Of a stretch of 64,000 nt of DNA, positions 34,542 to 43,612 are shown in pieces; the first letter of the stretch is position 1, and the number at the start of each line of letters is the position of its first letter. Both the position numbers and the translations under genes were made by a program. Below the pieces are notes generated by a model. The model did no database searches, was not told the origin of the DNA, and saw only the letters and a program-made list of their open reading frames with translations. Source of the DNA: UBA3855 sp964472035 (GTDB lineage: Bacteria; Bacillota; Clostridia; Oscillospirales; Ruminococcaceae); NCBI GenBank assembly GCA_964472035.1, contig CAYYIT010000004.1:1-64000 (forward strand), read 5' to 3'.

Positions 34542-36668
34542 ATGAAAAAAACGCGCAGAATTGTGATTGGAATATTAGTTTGTGCCATGATGATGGGGAC
34601 GGCAGCGGGAATGCCGGAGATTGCGGGGTCAATGAGTATGACAGCAAGCGCAGGAGGATTCGTCGAAGGCACCTATGATATGCTGACCTATCTGGATTAT
34701 GGGGATCATATTGTGATTGAAATTTGTGATGATTCTGCAACAAAAGTCGTAATTCCAAGTGAAATTAATGGAGTTCCGGTGACAAGCATTGAAAGTTCAG
34801 CATTTAGCAAATGCACCAGTCTCACCTCAGTCACCATTCCCTCCAGTGTGACAAGTATCGGTGATTTTGCATTTTTTCAATGTAAAAACCTTGCTGATGT
34901 CATCATTTCCGATGGTGTGACAAGTATTGGCAGTTATGTGTTTGCGTATTGTAGCAGTCTTACTCAAATCACCATTCCAGGTAGTGTGACGAGTATCAGC
35001 GATCATGCATTTTATGAGTGCACTGCTCTCACGGATGTCATTATCTCCGATGGTGTTGTGAGTATCAGCGATCATGCATTTTATGAGTGCACTGCTCTCA
35101 CTAAAGTCACCATTCCAGATAGCATAACGAATATCGGTATTTTTGCATTTAGTTATTGCACTAACCTTACTGAAATCACCATTCCTGCCAGCGTGACAAC
35201 CATTGGTCAAGATGCGTTTTTGCAGTGCACCAACCTCAACACGGTTACCATCCTCGGTGGTATGATGAGTATCGGCGATCAAGCGTTTATGGAATGCTCC
35301 AGTCTTACTACCCTTATCATCCTTGGAGACATAACTAGTATCGGTGAATCTGCGTTTTCTTGGTGTACTAGTCTCACTACAGTTACCAACCTTGGTAATA
35401 TAACGAGTATAGGGGATTCCACGTTTTATGGATGCACAAGCCTTACCTCAGTCACCATCCCTGATAGTGTGACAAATATCGGCGACAATGCATTTTATTT
35501 TTGTGAAAGTCTCGCTGAAATCACTATTCCTACCAGTGTGACAAGTATCGGTAACAATGCGTTTTATTACTGCACCAGTCTCACTGAAATTACTATACCT
35601 GCCAGCGTGACAAGTATTGGCGTCGAAGCGTTTGCACATTGCGATGGGCTTACACAATTTGTAGTTGATAAGAGTAATCCTTCTTATACAAGCGAGAACG
35701 GAATTCTATTTAACAAAGATCAAACTACGTTGATCGTATATCCTGCCGGAAAAACCGAAGAGGGATACCAAATCCCCACTGGCGTATTAAATATCGGCAG
35801 CCACGCCTTTTGCAAGTGTGATAACCTCACCAAAATTATTATCCCTAATAGTGTGACAAGTATCGGTTATTGGGCTTTTCATGGATGCGATGGCCTTGTA
35901 GAAATATCCATTCCTGCCAGTGTAACAAATATCGATGATAATGCATTTGGCGTATGTATTGGGCTCACACAGATTATCGTTGATGAGAAAAATTCTTATT
36001 ATACAAGCGAGAACGGCGTTCTGTTCAATAAGGACAAAACTGCGCTGATTAAATATCCTATTAAAAATGATGAAAGCTACATTATTCCCGAAAGTGTGAA
36101 AAGCATAGGTGATTCGGCTTTTAATTGCTGCATTAATCTTACCTCAGTCACCATCCCCAATAGTGTGACAAATATCGGCAATAGGGCTTTTAGCAGTTGC
36201 ATTAACCTTAACTCCATTACCATCCCTAATGGTGTGACGAGCATCAATGAGGATGTGTTTGCGAATTGTTACGGCCTCACTACAGTCACTATTCCCTCTA
36301 GTGTGACGAACATTGGTGATTGTGCATTTATTTTCTGTGACAACCTCACCGATGTCTACTACACCAGTACCGAAGAAGAGTGGAATGCAGTCACCATCAG
36401 TGGAGGTAATGAGTCTCTTCTTGCTGCCACCATCCACTACAACTACACCCCCACCGAAACCGAAACCACCTACGGCGACATCGACGGCAATGGAAAAGTC
36501 GAGATTCTTGATGTCATCGCCCTGAGCAAATCCCTCATGGGCGCTGGCACTCTCAGTACAGAGGCGGCTGCAAATGCGGATGTAGATCAGAACGGCAATA
36601 TCAACACTACCGACGCCCTCAACATCATGAAATTCCTCGTCAAGCTCATTCCTGAGCTTCCTATATAA
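34542..36668 (+). CDS. secreted BspA-type leucine-rich-repeat protein with dockerin
   Basis: A 708-residue secreted protein. Signal peptide (about 1-38) then roughly twenty LRR_5 (Treponema pallidum/BspA type) repeats of about 23 residues with the pattern SIG..AF..C..LT.VTIP.SVT. The C-terminus is a dockerin (GDIDGNGKVEILDVIALSKS and ADVDQNGNINTTDALNIMKF). Such proteins bind host or plant surface polymers or proteins; the dockerin suggests attachment to a cohesin scaffold. The repeat array is lower in GC than the surrounding genes. The start follows AAAGGGTGA. Confidence 0.9.
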   Translation: MKKTRRIVIGILVCAMMMGTAAGMPEIAGSMSMTASAGGFVEGTYDMLTYLDYGDHIVIEICDDSATKVVIPSEINGVPVTSIESSAFSKCTSLTSVTIPSSVTSIGDFAFFQCKNLADVIISDGVTSIGSYVFAYCSSLTQITIPGSVTSISDHAFYECTALTDVIISDGVVSISDHAFYECTALTKVTIPDSITNIGIFAFSYCTNLTEITIPASVTTIGQDAFLQCTNLNTVTILGGMMSIGDQAFMECSSLTTLIILGDITSIGESAFSWCTSLTTVTNLGNITSIGDSTFYGCTSLTSVTIPDSVTNIGDNAFYFCESLAEITIPTSVTSIGNNAFYYCTSLTEITIPASVTSIGVEAFAHCDGLTQFVVDKSNPSYTSENGILFNKDQTTLIVYPAGKTEEGYQIPTGVLNIGSHAFCKCDNLTKIIIPNSVTSIGYWAFHGCDGLVEISIPASVTNIDDNAFGVCIGLTQIIVDEKNSYYTSENGVLFNKDKTALIKYPIKNDESYIIPESVKSIGDSAFNCCINLTSVTIPNSVTNIGNRAFSSCINLNSITIPNGVTSINEDVFANCYGLTTVTIPSSVTNIGDCAFIFCDNLTDVYYTSTEEEWNAVTISGGNESLLAATIHYNYTPTETETTYGDIDGNGKVEILDVIALSKSLMGAGTLSTEAAANADVDQNGNINTTDALNIMKFLVKLIPELPI

Positions 36669-36678
36669 CGTATATAAC

Positions 36679-36715
36679 AAAAACCGCCCCGGTTCGTAAA
36701 AACCGGGGCGGTTTC
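36679..36715. terminator. bidirectional terminator between the LRR gene and metK
   Basis: AAACCGCCCCGGTT pairs with AACCGGGGCGGTTT with A-runs before and T-rich sequence after, so it works for both convergent genes. Confidence 0.85.
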
Positions 36716-36719
36716 TTTG

Positions 36720-37895
36720 TTATTCTGCCAGTGCTGCCTTGATGGCATCGACCTTGTCGGTCTTCTCCCAGACAACATTGAGATTCTCTCTGCCAAAGTG
36801 GCCGTAGGCTGCCAGCTGTCTGTACTGCGGACGGCGCAGGTCGAGCATGTCGATGATGCCCTGCGGACGCAGATCAAACACCTTGTTTACGGCATTGGCA
36901 AGTGCTTCCTCGGAAACCTTGCCGGTACCGAAGGTCTCCACCAGAACGGAAACCGGACGTGCCACGCCGATCGCATACGCCAGCTGGATCTCGCACTTGT
37001 CTGCAAGGCCTGCTGCAACGATGTTCTTGGCGATATATCTTGCTGCATACGCTGCGGAACGGTCCACCTTCGTCGGATCCTTACCGCTGAACGCACCGCC
37101 GCCGTGTCTTGCATAGCCGCCGTAGGTATCAACGATGATCTTTCTGCCGGTCAGGCCGCTGTCGCCCTGCGGACCGCCGATCACGAAACGGCCGGTGGGA
37201 TTGATGTAGATCTTGGTGTTCTCGTCCATCAGCTCTGCGGGGATCACGGTGTCGATCACGAGCGCCTTGATGTCATCGCGGATCTTCTCGATCGGGATAT
37301 CCCCTGCATGCTGTGTGGAAACAACGACCGCATCCACGCGGACGGGCTTGCCGTTCTCGTCATATTCTACAGTTACCTGGGACTTGCCGTCGGGACGCAG
37401 GTAACGGAGGGTTCCGGTCTTGCGGACTTCCGTGAGCTTAAGGGAGAGCTTGTGCGCGAGAGAAATCGGCATCGGCATCAGCTCCGGTGTCTCGTTGCAG
37501 GCATAGCCGAACATCAGACCCTGGTCGCCGGCACCGGTCTCCTTCTCATAGTCGGAGCTGTCGTAGGACTCGTTGACGCCCATGGCAATATCGGGGGACT
37601 GCTCATCGATGGCGGTCAGGACATTGCAGGTGTGGCCGTCGAAGCCGAATTTTGCACGGTCGTAGCCGATATCGATCACGACCTTTCTTGCGATCTTGGC
37701 GATATCCACTCGTGCCTTGGTGGTGATCTCACCCATGCACAGCACCATACCGGTGGTGCAGGCAGTCTCACAGGCAACTCTTGCCATGGGATCCTGCTCG
37801 AGGATGGCGTCGAGGACGGCATCGGAGATCTGGTCACAGATCTTGTCGGGATGTCCCTCGGTTACGGACTCGGATGTGAATAAAAACTTCTGCAT
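36720..37895 (-). CDS. metK: S-adenosylmethionine synthetase
   Basis: Makes SAM from Met and ATP; 391 residues, a homotetramer in known enzymes. FTSESVTEGHPDKICDQISDAVLD, GAGDQGLMFGYA and GGGAFSGKDPTKVDRSAAY are signature motifs. Two adjacent ATG follow AGGAGG; the second, 6 nt away, is chosen. It is controlled by the SAM-I riboswitch in its leader, a direct product-feedback loop. Confidence 0.97.
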   Translation of the reverse strand: MQKFLFTSESVTEGHPDKICDQISDAVLDAILEQDPMARVACETACTTGMVLCMGEITTKARVDIAKIARKVVIDIGYDRAKFGFDGHTCNVLTAIDEQSPDIAMGVNESYDSSDYEKETGAGDQGLMFGYACNETPELMPMPISLAHKLSLKLTEVRKTGTLRYLRPDGKSQVTVEYDENGKPVRVDAVVVSTQHAGDIPIEKIRDDIKALVIDTVIPAELMDENTKIYINPTGRFVIGGPQGDSGLTGRKIIVDTYGGYARHGGGAFSGKDPTKVDRSAAYAARYIAKNIVAAGLADKCEIQLAYAIGVARPVSVLVETFGTGKVSEEALANAVNKVFDLRPQGIIDMLDLRRPQYRQLAAYGHFGRENLNVVWEKTDKVDAIKAALAE

Positions 37896-37978
37896 CATAA
37901 ACCTCCTGTTGGTTCGGGTTTGCGCCGGATGCGGCGCAGCTTTCATCATCTTTCTGGTACAATCGACAATGATGGGAA

Positions 37979-38126
37979 AGAAAAAACGGCATTCGTTTAC
38001 CGAACGCCGTGAATTGCTTAAAATTCCTCATCTCTCGGTAATACCGCAGGATTTAGCACCTTGTCCGTTCCGGACAGGTTGCCGGGCTTCACAGGACCTG
38101 TTCCTCAGCCGCTCTTGATAAGGGTG
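37979..38126 (-). ncRNA. SAM-I riboswitch (S box) with terminator
   Basis: The leftward RNA begins TTATCAAGAGCGGCTGAGG, has the conserved core GAAGCCCGGCAACC, then GGTGCTAAATCCTGC and GAGAGATGAGG, all S-box hallmarks. A terminator stem ACGGCGTTCGG...CGAATGCCGT with a U6 run (37981-38010) follows. SAM binding is expected to favour termination and lower metK expression. Confidence 0.96.
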
Positions 38127-38146
38127 CAGGGCTTGCCTGCACATCT

Positions 38147-38175
38147 ATTATACTATATTATGAAGCGCTTGTCAA
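38147..38175 (-). promoter_or_regulatory. metK promoter
   Basis: Leftward consensus TTGACA, 17 nt, TATAAT, about 20 nt before the riboswitch; a GTGCAGG/CCTGCAC hairpin lies at the very 5' end of the transcript. Confidence 0.85.
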
Positions 38176-38276
38176 GGGGGTCGGCGCATTCGGGAACGAA
38201 CGCACAAATTATGATGTACACCTGACTCAGACAGGCTTCTGCAAAACTGTCGTTTCCTCTCCTCCTTTTCAGCTGA

Positions 38277-38305
38277 TTGACTTTTTCAATCGGGTTTGCT
38301 ATAAT
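38277..38305 (+). promoter_or_regulatory. promoter of the YhfC-like gene
   Basis: TTGACT, 17 nt, TATAAT, 70 nt before the start codon. Confidence 0.75.
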
Positions 38306-38378
38306 ATCTGGTATAGAGTAAGCAATCCGCTTGATCGGCAAATCGTTATTTTGATAAACGGAGAATATGGAGATGATC

Positions 38379-39029
38379 ATGACAGATATCAACTGCCTTC
38401 TTGCAGGACTGACAAGACTGTTCAGTCCACTGCTGCTGCTTCTTTTCTGGCACAAAAAAACCGGTGCACGGTTTTATCCTGCGGCGATTGCTTTTGCGGT
38501 CTGTCTTCCGGTTTTTTTCATTGGTGCTTCCATCCGTTCCGGATTTAGTCACAACGATCCGCTGGCTTATTATATTCAGCAGGGTCTGCTCTATGGCATT
38601 CTTGAAGAGGGCGCGAAGTTTCTGGTGTTATCTATTCTGCTTTCTTCCTATGACAGCCGAAAGGACGCCGTGACCTACGGCATCGGACATGGTGCATATG
38701 AGGGATTCGGTGCCGGACTCTCCTGCCTTGGACTCATCGGCTTGTACACTGCTGCCCCGGATATCCTTTTGTTCAATCTTTGGGCAGTAATTGAAGGATC
38801 AGCATTCGTCATCGCATTGACCGTACTGATCTTCTACGGCATCTATACAGGCAAATCCAAAGTGATGCTGCCCATCGCCATGCTCTTGCACGCCGTCAGC
38901 AATGCGGTCATAGGAATTTTCACCGAACCCGTTGCGATCACAATACGCACCCTGCTGACTGCAGGCATCTGCTTTGCTGCATACCGCTGCTGGCAGGCGA
39001 TGTGGAGTCCGTATGAGAATGAATCCTGA
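38379..39029 (+). CDS. YhfC-family membrane protein (putative intramembrane protease)
   Basis: A 216-residue polytopic protein with six or so helices. The paired motifs LEEGAKF, GIGHGAYEGF and LLHAVSNAV resemble the Glu/His motifs of the YhfC and CPBP/PrsW-like intramembrane metalloprotease groups. Substrate unknown. ATGGAG precedes the chosen ATG by 6 nt; an ATG four codons earlier is less well spaced. Confidence 0.7.
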   Translation: MTDINCLLAGLTRLFSPLLLLLFWHKKTGARFYPAAIAFAVCLPVFFIGASIRSGFSHNDPLAYYIQQGLLYGILEEGAKFLVLSILLSSYDSRKDAVTYGIGHGAYEGFGAGLSCLGLIGLYTAAPDILLFNLWAVIEGSAFVIALTVLIFYGIYTGKSKVMLPIAMLLHAVSNAVIGIFTEPVAITIRTLLTAGICFAAYRCWQAMWSPYENES

Positions 39030-39150
39030 AATCTGTGCACCCGCGTAACACAAACATTCTATTGCTCAAATTCCGACTCCTAACCTGCCAAAGCCGAAGT
39101 GTATCACAATGCAACTGGCATGGGCGACTGTTTTTCCACAATATAGAGAG

Positions 39151-39179
39151 ATCCCCTGCGCTTTTGCACAGGGGATCAT
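39151..39179 (-). terminator. hairpin after the DUF4179 gene
   Basis: GATCCCCTG pairs with CAGGGGATC over a 10-nt loop, 4 nt beyond the stop of the leftward gene. No T-run, so its terminator role is tentative. Confidence 0.45.
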
Positions 39180-39182
39180 GGT

Positions 39183-40238
39183 TTATTCCGCTTCTTCAGG
39201 AAGCGTGAAATCAACGCTCCACATTCCGTTGATACCGGATCCGTATTTGCACAGATAACCGCCCAATTGACATTCACGAAGCTGCTCTTCTTCGATTTCA
39301 AAGATATAATCCGTATAGCCCTTCTCAAGGTCGGAGGTCAGCTCACCGGATACACTGATCTCACTGGTGATCTTCTCTCCGTCCGCAGTCATAAGCCATA
39401 CCTCAGCATTTGTCAGCATTTCGCGGTCTTCGCAGCGAGTCTGGATATGCAGCTTGCCATCAATATAACCGATCGCCGTCAGTGCAGTCGATTCCATCGG
39501 CAGTGCGATCTCCATGGTCGGCGCCAGCATTCTCTTCATTTCTTCCGTCATTTCCGCGCTTGCCATGCTGCCGCTCAGGCCGTAGCCGTAGTTCCGAAGT
39601 GCCTCGTCCTCCCACACAGTATCCGTCAGAGCAAGCTCCGCAAGATCCACATCGGACAGAATGCCTTCATATTCCATGAAGTCTCCCACGATCCTTTGAA
39701 TATGGAACATTGCCTTCTCTCCGGACAGCAGGCACTTGGATTCTGTTTCCAGTTCGATCAAAAACGTCAGCGTACGGGTTTCCGGATCATATTCCGTATA
39801 TTCCATGCGGCAGGTGTAACCGGATCCGATCCGTTCACTGGGATCAAGAAAATACTGGGAATACATACGTTCCAGATCCATGTTCAGCCTGTCGCCCTCA
39901 AGATCCTGCAGCGTCACATAGATCTGTGCGGTATTCCCCTTCAGATACATCGCTCCGACCTCCATGCGGATGCCCTGATCCTCGCAGAAAGTCTGTACGG
40001 GTCTGAATTTCTCCGCGGTCTCCGGCGCGATCTTATGCAGCACGTCATAGAATGCCGGCACATTGGCTGCCAGCACCGGCACACTGCCGAGTGCAACCGC
40101 CGCACAGGCTGCCGCAGTGACGGTATAGCGGATCACGGGACGGGGCTTCACGTTTGAAGCGGCATCAATGGTTTGTTCGATGAGTGCATCATCGGGACGG
40201 ATATTGGCATATAAGCCGTTGTACTGTTCCTTCATCAT
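39183..40238 (-). CDS. DUF4179-type membrane protein, likely anti-sigma factor
   Basis: A 351-residue protein with a short cytosolic N-terminus (MKEQYNGLYANIRPDDALIEQTI), one helix at about 37-58 and a large outside domain of the DUF4179 type (VPAFYDVLHKIAPETAEKF, then KGNTAQIYVTLQDLEGDRL). Proteins of this group are paired with ECF sigma factors and are thought to hold them at the membrane. Here the sigma gene ends 3 nt upstream, and the ribosome site lies within its last codons. Confidence 0.75.
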   Translation of the reverse strand: MMKEQYNGLYANIRPDDALIEQTIDAASNVKPRPVIRYTVTAAACAAVALGSVPVLAANVPAFYDVLHKIAPETAEKFRPVQTFCEDQGIRMEVGAMYLKGNTAQIYVTLQDLEGDRLNMDLERMYSQYFLDPSERIGSGYTCRMEYTEYDPETRTLTFLIELETESKCLLSGEKAMFHIQRIVGDFMEYEGILSDVDLAELALTDTVWEDEALRNYGYGLSGSMASAEMTEEMKRMLAPTMEIALPMESTALTAIGYIDGKLHIQTRCEDREMLTNAEVWLMTADGEKITSEISVSGELTSDLEKGYTDYIFEIEEEQLRECQLGGYLCKYGSGINGMWSVDFTLPEEAE

Positions 40239-40241
40239 AGT

Positions 40242-40718
40242 TCATTCCTCCTTCAGCAGTCGTTCCAGCTGGTCACGGGCTCGTGTGAGCTGTGACCGGA
40301 TGGTGGATGGTTTTCTTGACAGAATGCCGGCGATCTCCTCCGTGCTGTACCCCTCATAGTAGTACAGATAGATCACGGTACGGTATTTGCCCGGCAGCTC
40401 CGCCAAAGCCTTCTGCAGTCCGATCTCCTCCGGCTGGATGCCCTGCCACTGTTCCTCAAGGGAAACGGTATGGCGTTTCCAGGCGGAAGTCATCTGTTTC
40501 TTGGCACAGTTGACGGTCACCCGTATGAACCACGCCTTCTCGTGTTCGTCCGACGCAAATTTCGGCTTTTTACGCACATAGCGGAGAAAGGTCTCCTGGA
40601 ACACGTCATCCGCATCGCTGCGGTTCTGTGTGTAGGAATACGCGACCCTGTAGACCAGATCCGAATACTTCCGGATCATCTGCTCCGCCTGCACCTGTGC
40701 CGGTCGGTTTCGACCCAT
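40242..40718 (-). CDS. ECF-type RNA polymerase sigma factor
   Basis: A 158-residue sigma-70 family protein. Region 2 shows YSDLVYRVAYSYTQNRSDADDVFQETFLRY; region 4 shows LPGKYRTVIYLYYYEGYSTEEIAGIL and STIRSQLTRARDQL. The start MGRNRPAQ follows GGAGGTGATCGA. Upstream, TGCAGC (about 40764-40769) and TATGTATA may form an ECF-type autoregulated promoter, which is inference. Confidence 0.92.
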   Translation of the reverse strand: MGRNRPAQVQAEQMIRKYSDLVYRVAYSYTQNRSDADDVFQETFLRYVRKKPKFASDEHEKAWFIRVTVNCAKKQMTSAWKRHTVSLEEQWQGIQPEEIGLQKALAELPGKYRTVIYLYYYEGYSTEEIAGILSRKPSTIRSQLTRARDQLERLLKEE

Positions 40719-40785
40719 TCGATCACCTCCCTTTACTATACATACCCCGCACCCCTCCGAAATGCTGCAAATGGAAAGATTTTTT

Positions 40786-40821
40786 TCAAAAAAGAGGCAC
40801 CCCATTGCAATGGAGTGCCTC
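40786..40821 (-). terminator. terminator of the cytidylate-kinase-like gene
   Basis: GAGGCAC-CCATTG pairs with CAATGG-GTGCCTC, then U6 in the leftward RNA. Confidence 0.85.
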
Positions 40822-40828
40822 CGCTTTA

Positions 40829-41434
40829 TTATTTTGCCATCCGTTCCTTGCGCATCTCTACATAATCCACCAGCAGCTCGAGGGTCTTTTCCACGCCGAG
40901 CTTGGAAGAATTGATGGTCATGTCATAGCCGCGGGAATCGCCCCACTTCATTTCGCAGTGGGAGTTATGGTACGCCTTACGCTTTCTATCGTGACGCTTC
41001 ATGATACTCAGCGCTACGGAATGTGTCACGCCGCGCTTTTCACAGGTACGCTGCGCCTTCATTTCCAGATCCGCAAGCACAAAGATCTTGACCAGGCCGT
41101 GGCATTCCTTGAGGACTTCCTCCGCGCATCTGCCGACGATCACGAAGGACTCGCCGCTCTTCGCCTTCTCGCGGATATAATCGAACTGGATGTTCGCGAT
41201 ATTCTCCTCCGGAGAATTGGACATGCCGCGCACGGTTCTGTGGATGAGCATACGCTTGGGACGCTCATCGTACTTCTTCAGGTGGTTGACATTGATTTCC
41301 TTTTCGTTGGCGATCTCGTCCAGCAGATTTCTGTCGTAGAACGAAATGCCCAGACGCTCTGCAAGCGCCTTGCCGATGTCGTGTCCGCCGCTGCCATACT
41401 CACGGCTGATGGTAATGATCAACTGTTGTTCCAT
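40829..41434 (-). CDS. cytidylate kinase-like family protein
   Basis: A 201-residue P-loop protein. ITISREYGSGGHDIGKALAERLG carries a Walker A variant seen in cytidylate-kinase-like proteins; the nucleotide substrate is not proven and this group is separate from the true Cmk. It lacks a typical Cmk insert. The second ATG after GGGAGG (8 nt) is chosen. It follows the transporter gene by 31 nt, so both may form one unit. Confidence 0.85.
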   Translation of the reverse strand: MEQQLIITISREYGSGGHDIGKALAERLGISFYDRNLLDEIANEKEINVNHLKKYDERPKRMLIHRTVRGMSNSPEENIANIQFDYIREKAKSGESFVIVGRCAEEVLKECHGLVKIFVLADLEMKAQRTCEKRGVTHSVALSIMKRHDRKRKAYHNSHCEMKWGDSRGYDMTINSSKLGVEKTLELLVDYVEMRKERMAK

Positions 41435-41465
41435 ATGCATTTCCTCCCGTTATTTTTCTCTTTTA

Positions 41466-42878
41466 TTATAAATACAATGCACAGATATAAACCGTGCTGA
41501 TCAGCAGAACGATAAGGGTAATGGGTGCAAGCTTCTTGCAGTATTCACCCCAGCTGATCGGATGACCGGCCTTTGCGGCAACGGAGGTGCCGACAACATT
41601 TGCCGATGCGCCGATGGGTGTTGCACTGCCGCCGATATCCGTACCCATTGCCAGGGACCATGCAAGCGTTTCAAGGGATACGCCGGACGTTGCGGACAGG
41701 GTCTTGATGATGGGCAGCATGGTTGCTGCGAAGGGGATATTATCGATGAACGCACTTGCGATACCGGATACCCAGATAATGATCGCGATCATCAGATAAG
41801 GATTGCCGCCGCAGATCTTGCTGATCAGATCCGCGATCAGTACCAGAACGCCGGTGCGCTCCAGACCGCCGACAACGACGAACAGTCCGGTAAAGAACAG
41901 CAGGGTCTTATAGTCCACCTTGCTCATGATCTCCGGAATGTGCTTCAGGGATGTCAGGATCGTCAGAACTGCGATCACAACACCGATGAACGCAACGGTC
42001 AGGCCAGTTGCAGAATGGGAAATCAGAAGTGCAACTGCCAGCACAAAGATCACGATGCTGATCCAGAAGCCCTTCATGTCCTTGATCGCACTCTTCGGGG
42101 ACGGAAGATTTGCAAAATCAGATGCATCCGCCGCGCCGCCTGCTAATTCCTTACGCATGATCAGGTAGAAATATGCCACCACGAACACAAAGGAGATCAG
42201 TGCGATCACACCAGTGTTCATTACGAAATCCATGAAAGAATAGCCAAGATTCGAGCCGATGATGATGTTGGGCGGGTCGCCGCACATCGTAGCGGAACCG
42301 CCGAGGTTTGCACAGAAGATCTCGGACAGGATCATCGGCACCGGATTGAAGCGCAGCATTTTTGCAAGCTCCACCGTTACCGCCGCCAGGAACAGAATGA
42401 CCGTAATACTGTCGATGAACATCGCAAGGAAGAACGACATCGTCATAAATGCAAGGAAAATGGGGATCGTTTTATAGTGCACCATTTTCGCGATCTGCAT
42501 ACACAGCCAGCGGAAAAATCCGACTCTCGCCATGCCCTCGACCATGATCATCATGCCGCCGAGGAACAGGATCGTTGCCCAGTCAACACCGCCGCCTTCT
42601 TCCTCCTCAGCCGCAGCCTCGCCCTCCACGATCTCCGTGATGGCGTCATCCACAGTCGTTTCCTCATGCGAGACGATCCAGAAATCCGCATGAACGATGG
42701 ACTCCAGATTCACCGTATCCCACATGGCGCCGAAATCGCGCATGCATACGCCGAATACCAGCACCAGTGTGAGCAGTCCGCACCCCAGTGTGACATAATG
42801 TTTTTCGATCTTCTCCGTGATTACCAAAATGAACATAACAACGAAAATCACGATTGCACAAATTGCAGCAGCACTCAT
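41466..42878 (-). CDS. ArsB/NhaD/SLC13-type ion transporter
   Basis: A 470-residue membrane protein with 11-12 helices. LGGSATMCGDPPNIIIGS and GGSATPIGASANVVG are the paired hairpin motifs of the ion-transporter superfamily (ArsB, NhaD, SLC13). A charged outside loop with EGEAAAEEEEGGG after helix 2 is unusual. Na+/H+ exchange or organic-anion transport are both possible. A TTGACT-16-TATAAT promoter is at 43012-43039. Confidence 0.8.
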   Translation of the reverse strand: MSAAAICAIVIFVVMFILVITEKIEKHYVTLGCGLLTLVLVFGVCMRDFGAMWDTVNLESIVHADFWIVSHEETTVDDAITEIVEGEAAAEEEEGGGVDWATILFLGGMMIMVEGMARVGFFRWLCMQIAKMVHYKTIPIFLAFMTMSFFLAMFIDSITVILFLAAVTVELAKMLRFNPVPMILSEIFCANLGGSATMCGDPPNIIIGSNLGYSFMDFVMNTGVIALISFVFVVAYFYLIMRKELAGGAADASDFANLPSPKSAIKDMKGFWISIVIFVLAVALLISHSATGLTVAFIGVVIAVLTILTSLKHIPEIMSKVDYKTLLFFTGLFVVVGGLERTGVLVLIADLISKICGGNPYLMIAIIIWVSGIASAFIDNIPFAATMLPIIKTLSATSGVSLETLAWSLAMGTDIGGSATPIGASANVVGTSVAAKAGHPISWGEYCKKLAPITLIVLLISTVYICALYL

Positions 42879-43290
42879 TGTATGTTCCTCCTTTCAGGAA
42901 CCGGCACATCTCCCTCCGATTCCGCTATCATGATACGCCGTTCCGCCGCCATTTGTGAAGGCTCAAATACAGCAGAGTCCTTACAAATAACGTGGAAACA
43001 TAGCCTATTTTATTATATCACTCCAATGTTAGAAGTCAACCAAAAATCGGGGCTTTTTTGAAAAAATCCCGATTTTTGTAGACTTGCACACTTTTATTTT
43101 GATTTAATGCAAAGAAGTGGCAAAATCGTCGATAAAGGGAGAAACCCTTCTGCATGATCGCACCGTATTTCGGCACATTTTCATGCCTTCAAAAAATTTT
43201 TTATTTTTTTGAAAAAAGGGGTTGACAAGTGTTCTCGTTTGTGGTATAATAAAAAAGCTGTGAGGGAAACCGAGCACAGCACTTCGACAC
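42879..43290. other. intergenic region with two divergent promoters
   Basis: No gene is seen. It holds the leftward promoter TTGACT-16-TATAAT (43012-43039), a 10-bp hairpin AAAAATCGGG/CCCGATTTTT (about 43043-43078), and the consensus rightward tRNA promoter TTGACA-17-TATAAT (43222-43250). The region between the two is AT-rich and otherwise plain. Confidence 0.7.
43222..43250 (+). promoter_or_regulatory. promoter of the tRNA pair
   Basis: Perfect TTGACA, 17 nt, TATAAT, 40 nt before tRNA-Gln. Confidence 0.88.
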
Positions 43291-43365
43291 TGGGGTGTCG
43301 CCAAGCGGTAAGGCAGCGGACTCTGACTCCGTTATTCGAGGGTTCAAATCCTTCCACCCCAACCA
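43291..43365 (+). tRNA. tRNA-Gln (CTG)
   Basis: Acceptor TGGGGTG pairs with CACCCCA, then discriminator A and encoded CCA. The anticodon loop CTCTGAC gives anticodon CTG. The T arm GGTTCAAATCC is normal. Confidence 0.95.
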
Positions 43366-43367
43366 CA

Positions 43368-43396
43368 GCCTCATACTTCGGTATGAGGCATTTTTT
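43368..43396 (+). terminator. terminator-like hairpin between the two tRNAs
   Basis: GCCTCATAC-TTCG-GTATGAGGC followed by A and six T, 3 nt after tRNA-Gln. No separate promoter is seen for tRNA-Ala, so either readthrough or RNA processing at this hairpin is expected. Confidence 0.75.
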
Positions 43397-43401
43397 GTAT
43401 C

Positions 43402-43477
43402 GGGGCATTAGCGCAGCTGGGAGCGCGCCACACTGGCAGTGTGGAGGTCACGGGTTCGAACCCCGTATGCTCCACCA
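43402..43477 (+). tRNA. tRNA-Ala (GGC), integration site
   Basis: Acceptor GGGGCAT with ATGCTCC keeps the G3-U70 wobble that identifies tRNA-Ala. The anticodon loop CTGGCAG gives GGC. CCA is encoded. Its 3' 48 nt are repeated at the far end of the integrated element, so the element restores an intact tRNA after insertion. Confidence 0.95.
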
Positions 43478-43478
43478 A
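43431..43478 (+). repeat. attL-side direct repeat (tRNA-Ala 3' end)
   Basis: A 48-bp stretch from the anticodon loop through CCAA, identical to 52095-52142. Sequences diverge immediately outside on both sides, which defines the crossover core. Confidence 0.93.
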
Positions 43479-43497
43479 TTTAAAATAACGTAAAATA

Positions 43498-43531
43498 GGA
43501 CAATTTCCGCAAAACGGAATTGTCCTGTTTT
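43498..43531 (+). terminator. terminator just inside the element, now ending tRNA-Ala
   Basis: GGACAATTTCCG pairs with CGGAATTGTCC, followed by TGTTTTG. It replaces the original terminator that the insertion pushed to 52148-52185. Confidence 0.8.
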
Positions 43532-43549
43532 GTTATCCGAAAAGAGTTA

Positions 43550-43571
43550 GGGCACTATGAGGGCACTATTG
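43550..43571. repeat. left arm-type repeat of the element
   Basis: Two direct copies of GGGCACTAT spaced 11 bp apart, 72 bp inside the left att repeat. A 21/22 match lies at 51972-51993 near the right end, fitting integrase arm-binding sites. Confidence 0.65.
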
Positions 43572-43581
43572 ATAAAAATTC

Positions 43582-43612
43582 AGGGCTATCCGGCATTGGA
43601 TAGCCCTATTTT
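43582..43612 (-). terminator. terminator of the integrase gene
   Basis: AGGGCTATCC pairs with GGATAGCCCT, directly behind the integrase stop; T/A runs flank both sides, so it may act both ways. Confidence 0.75.
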
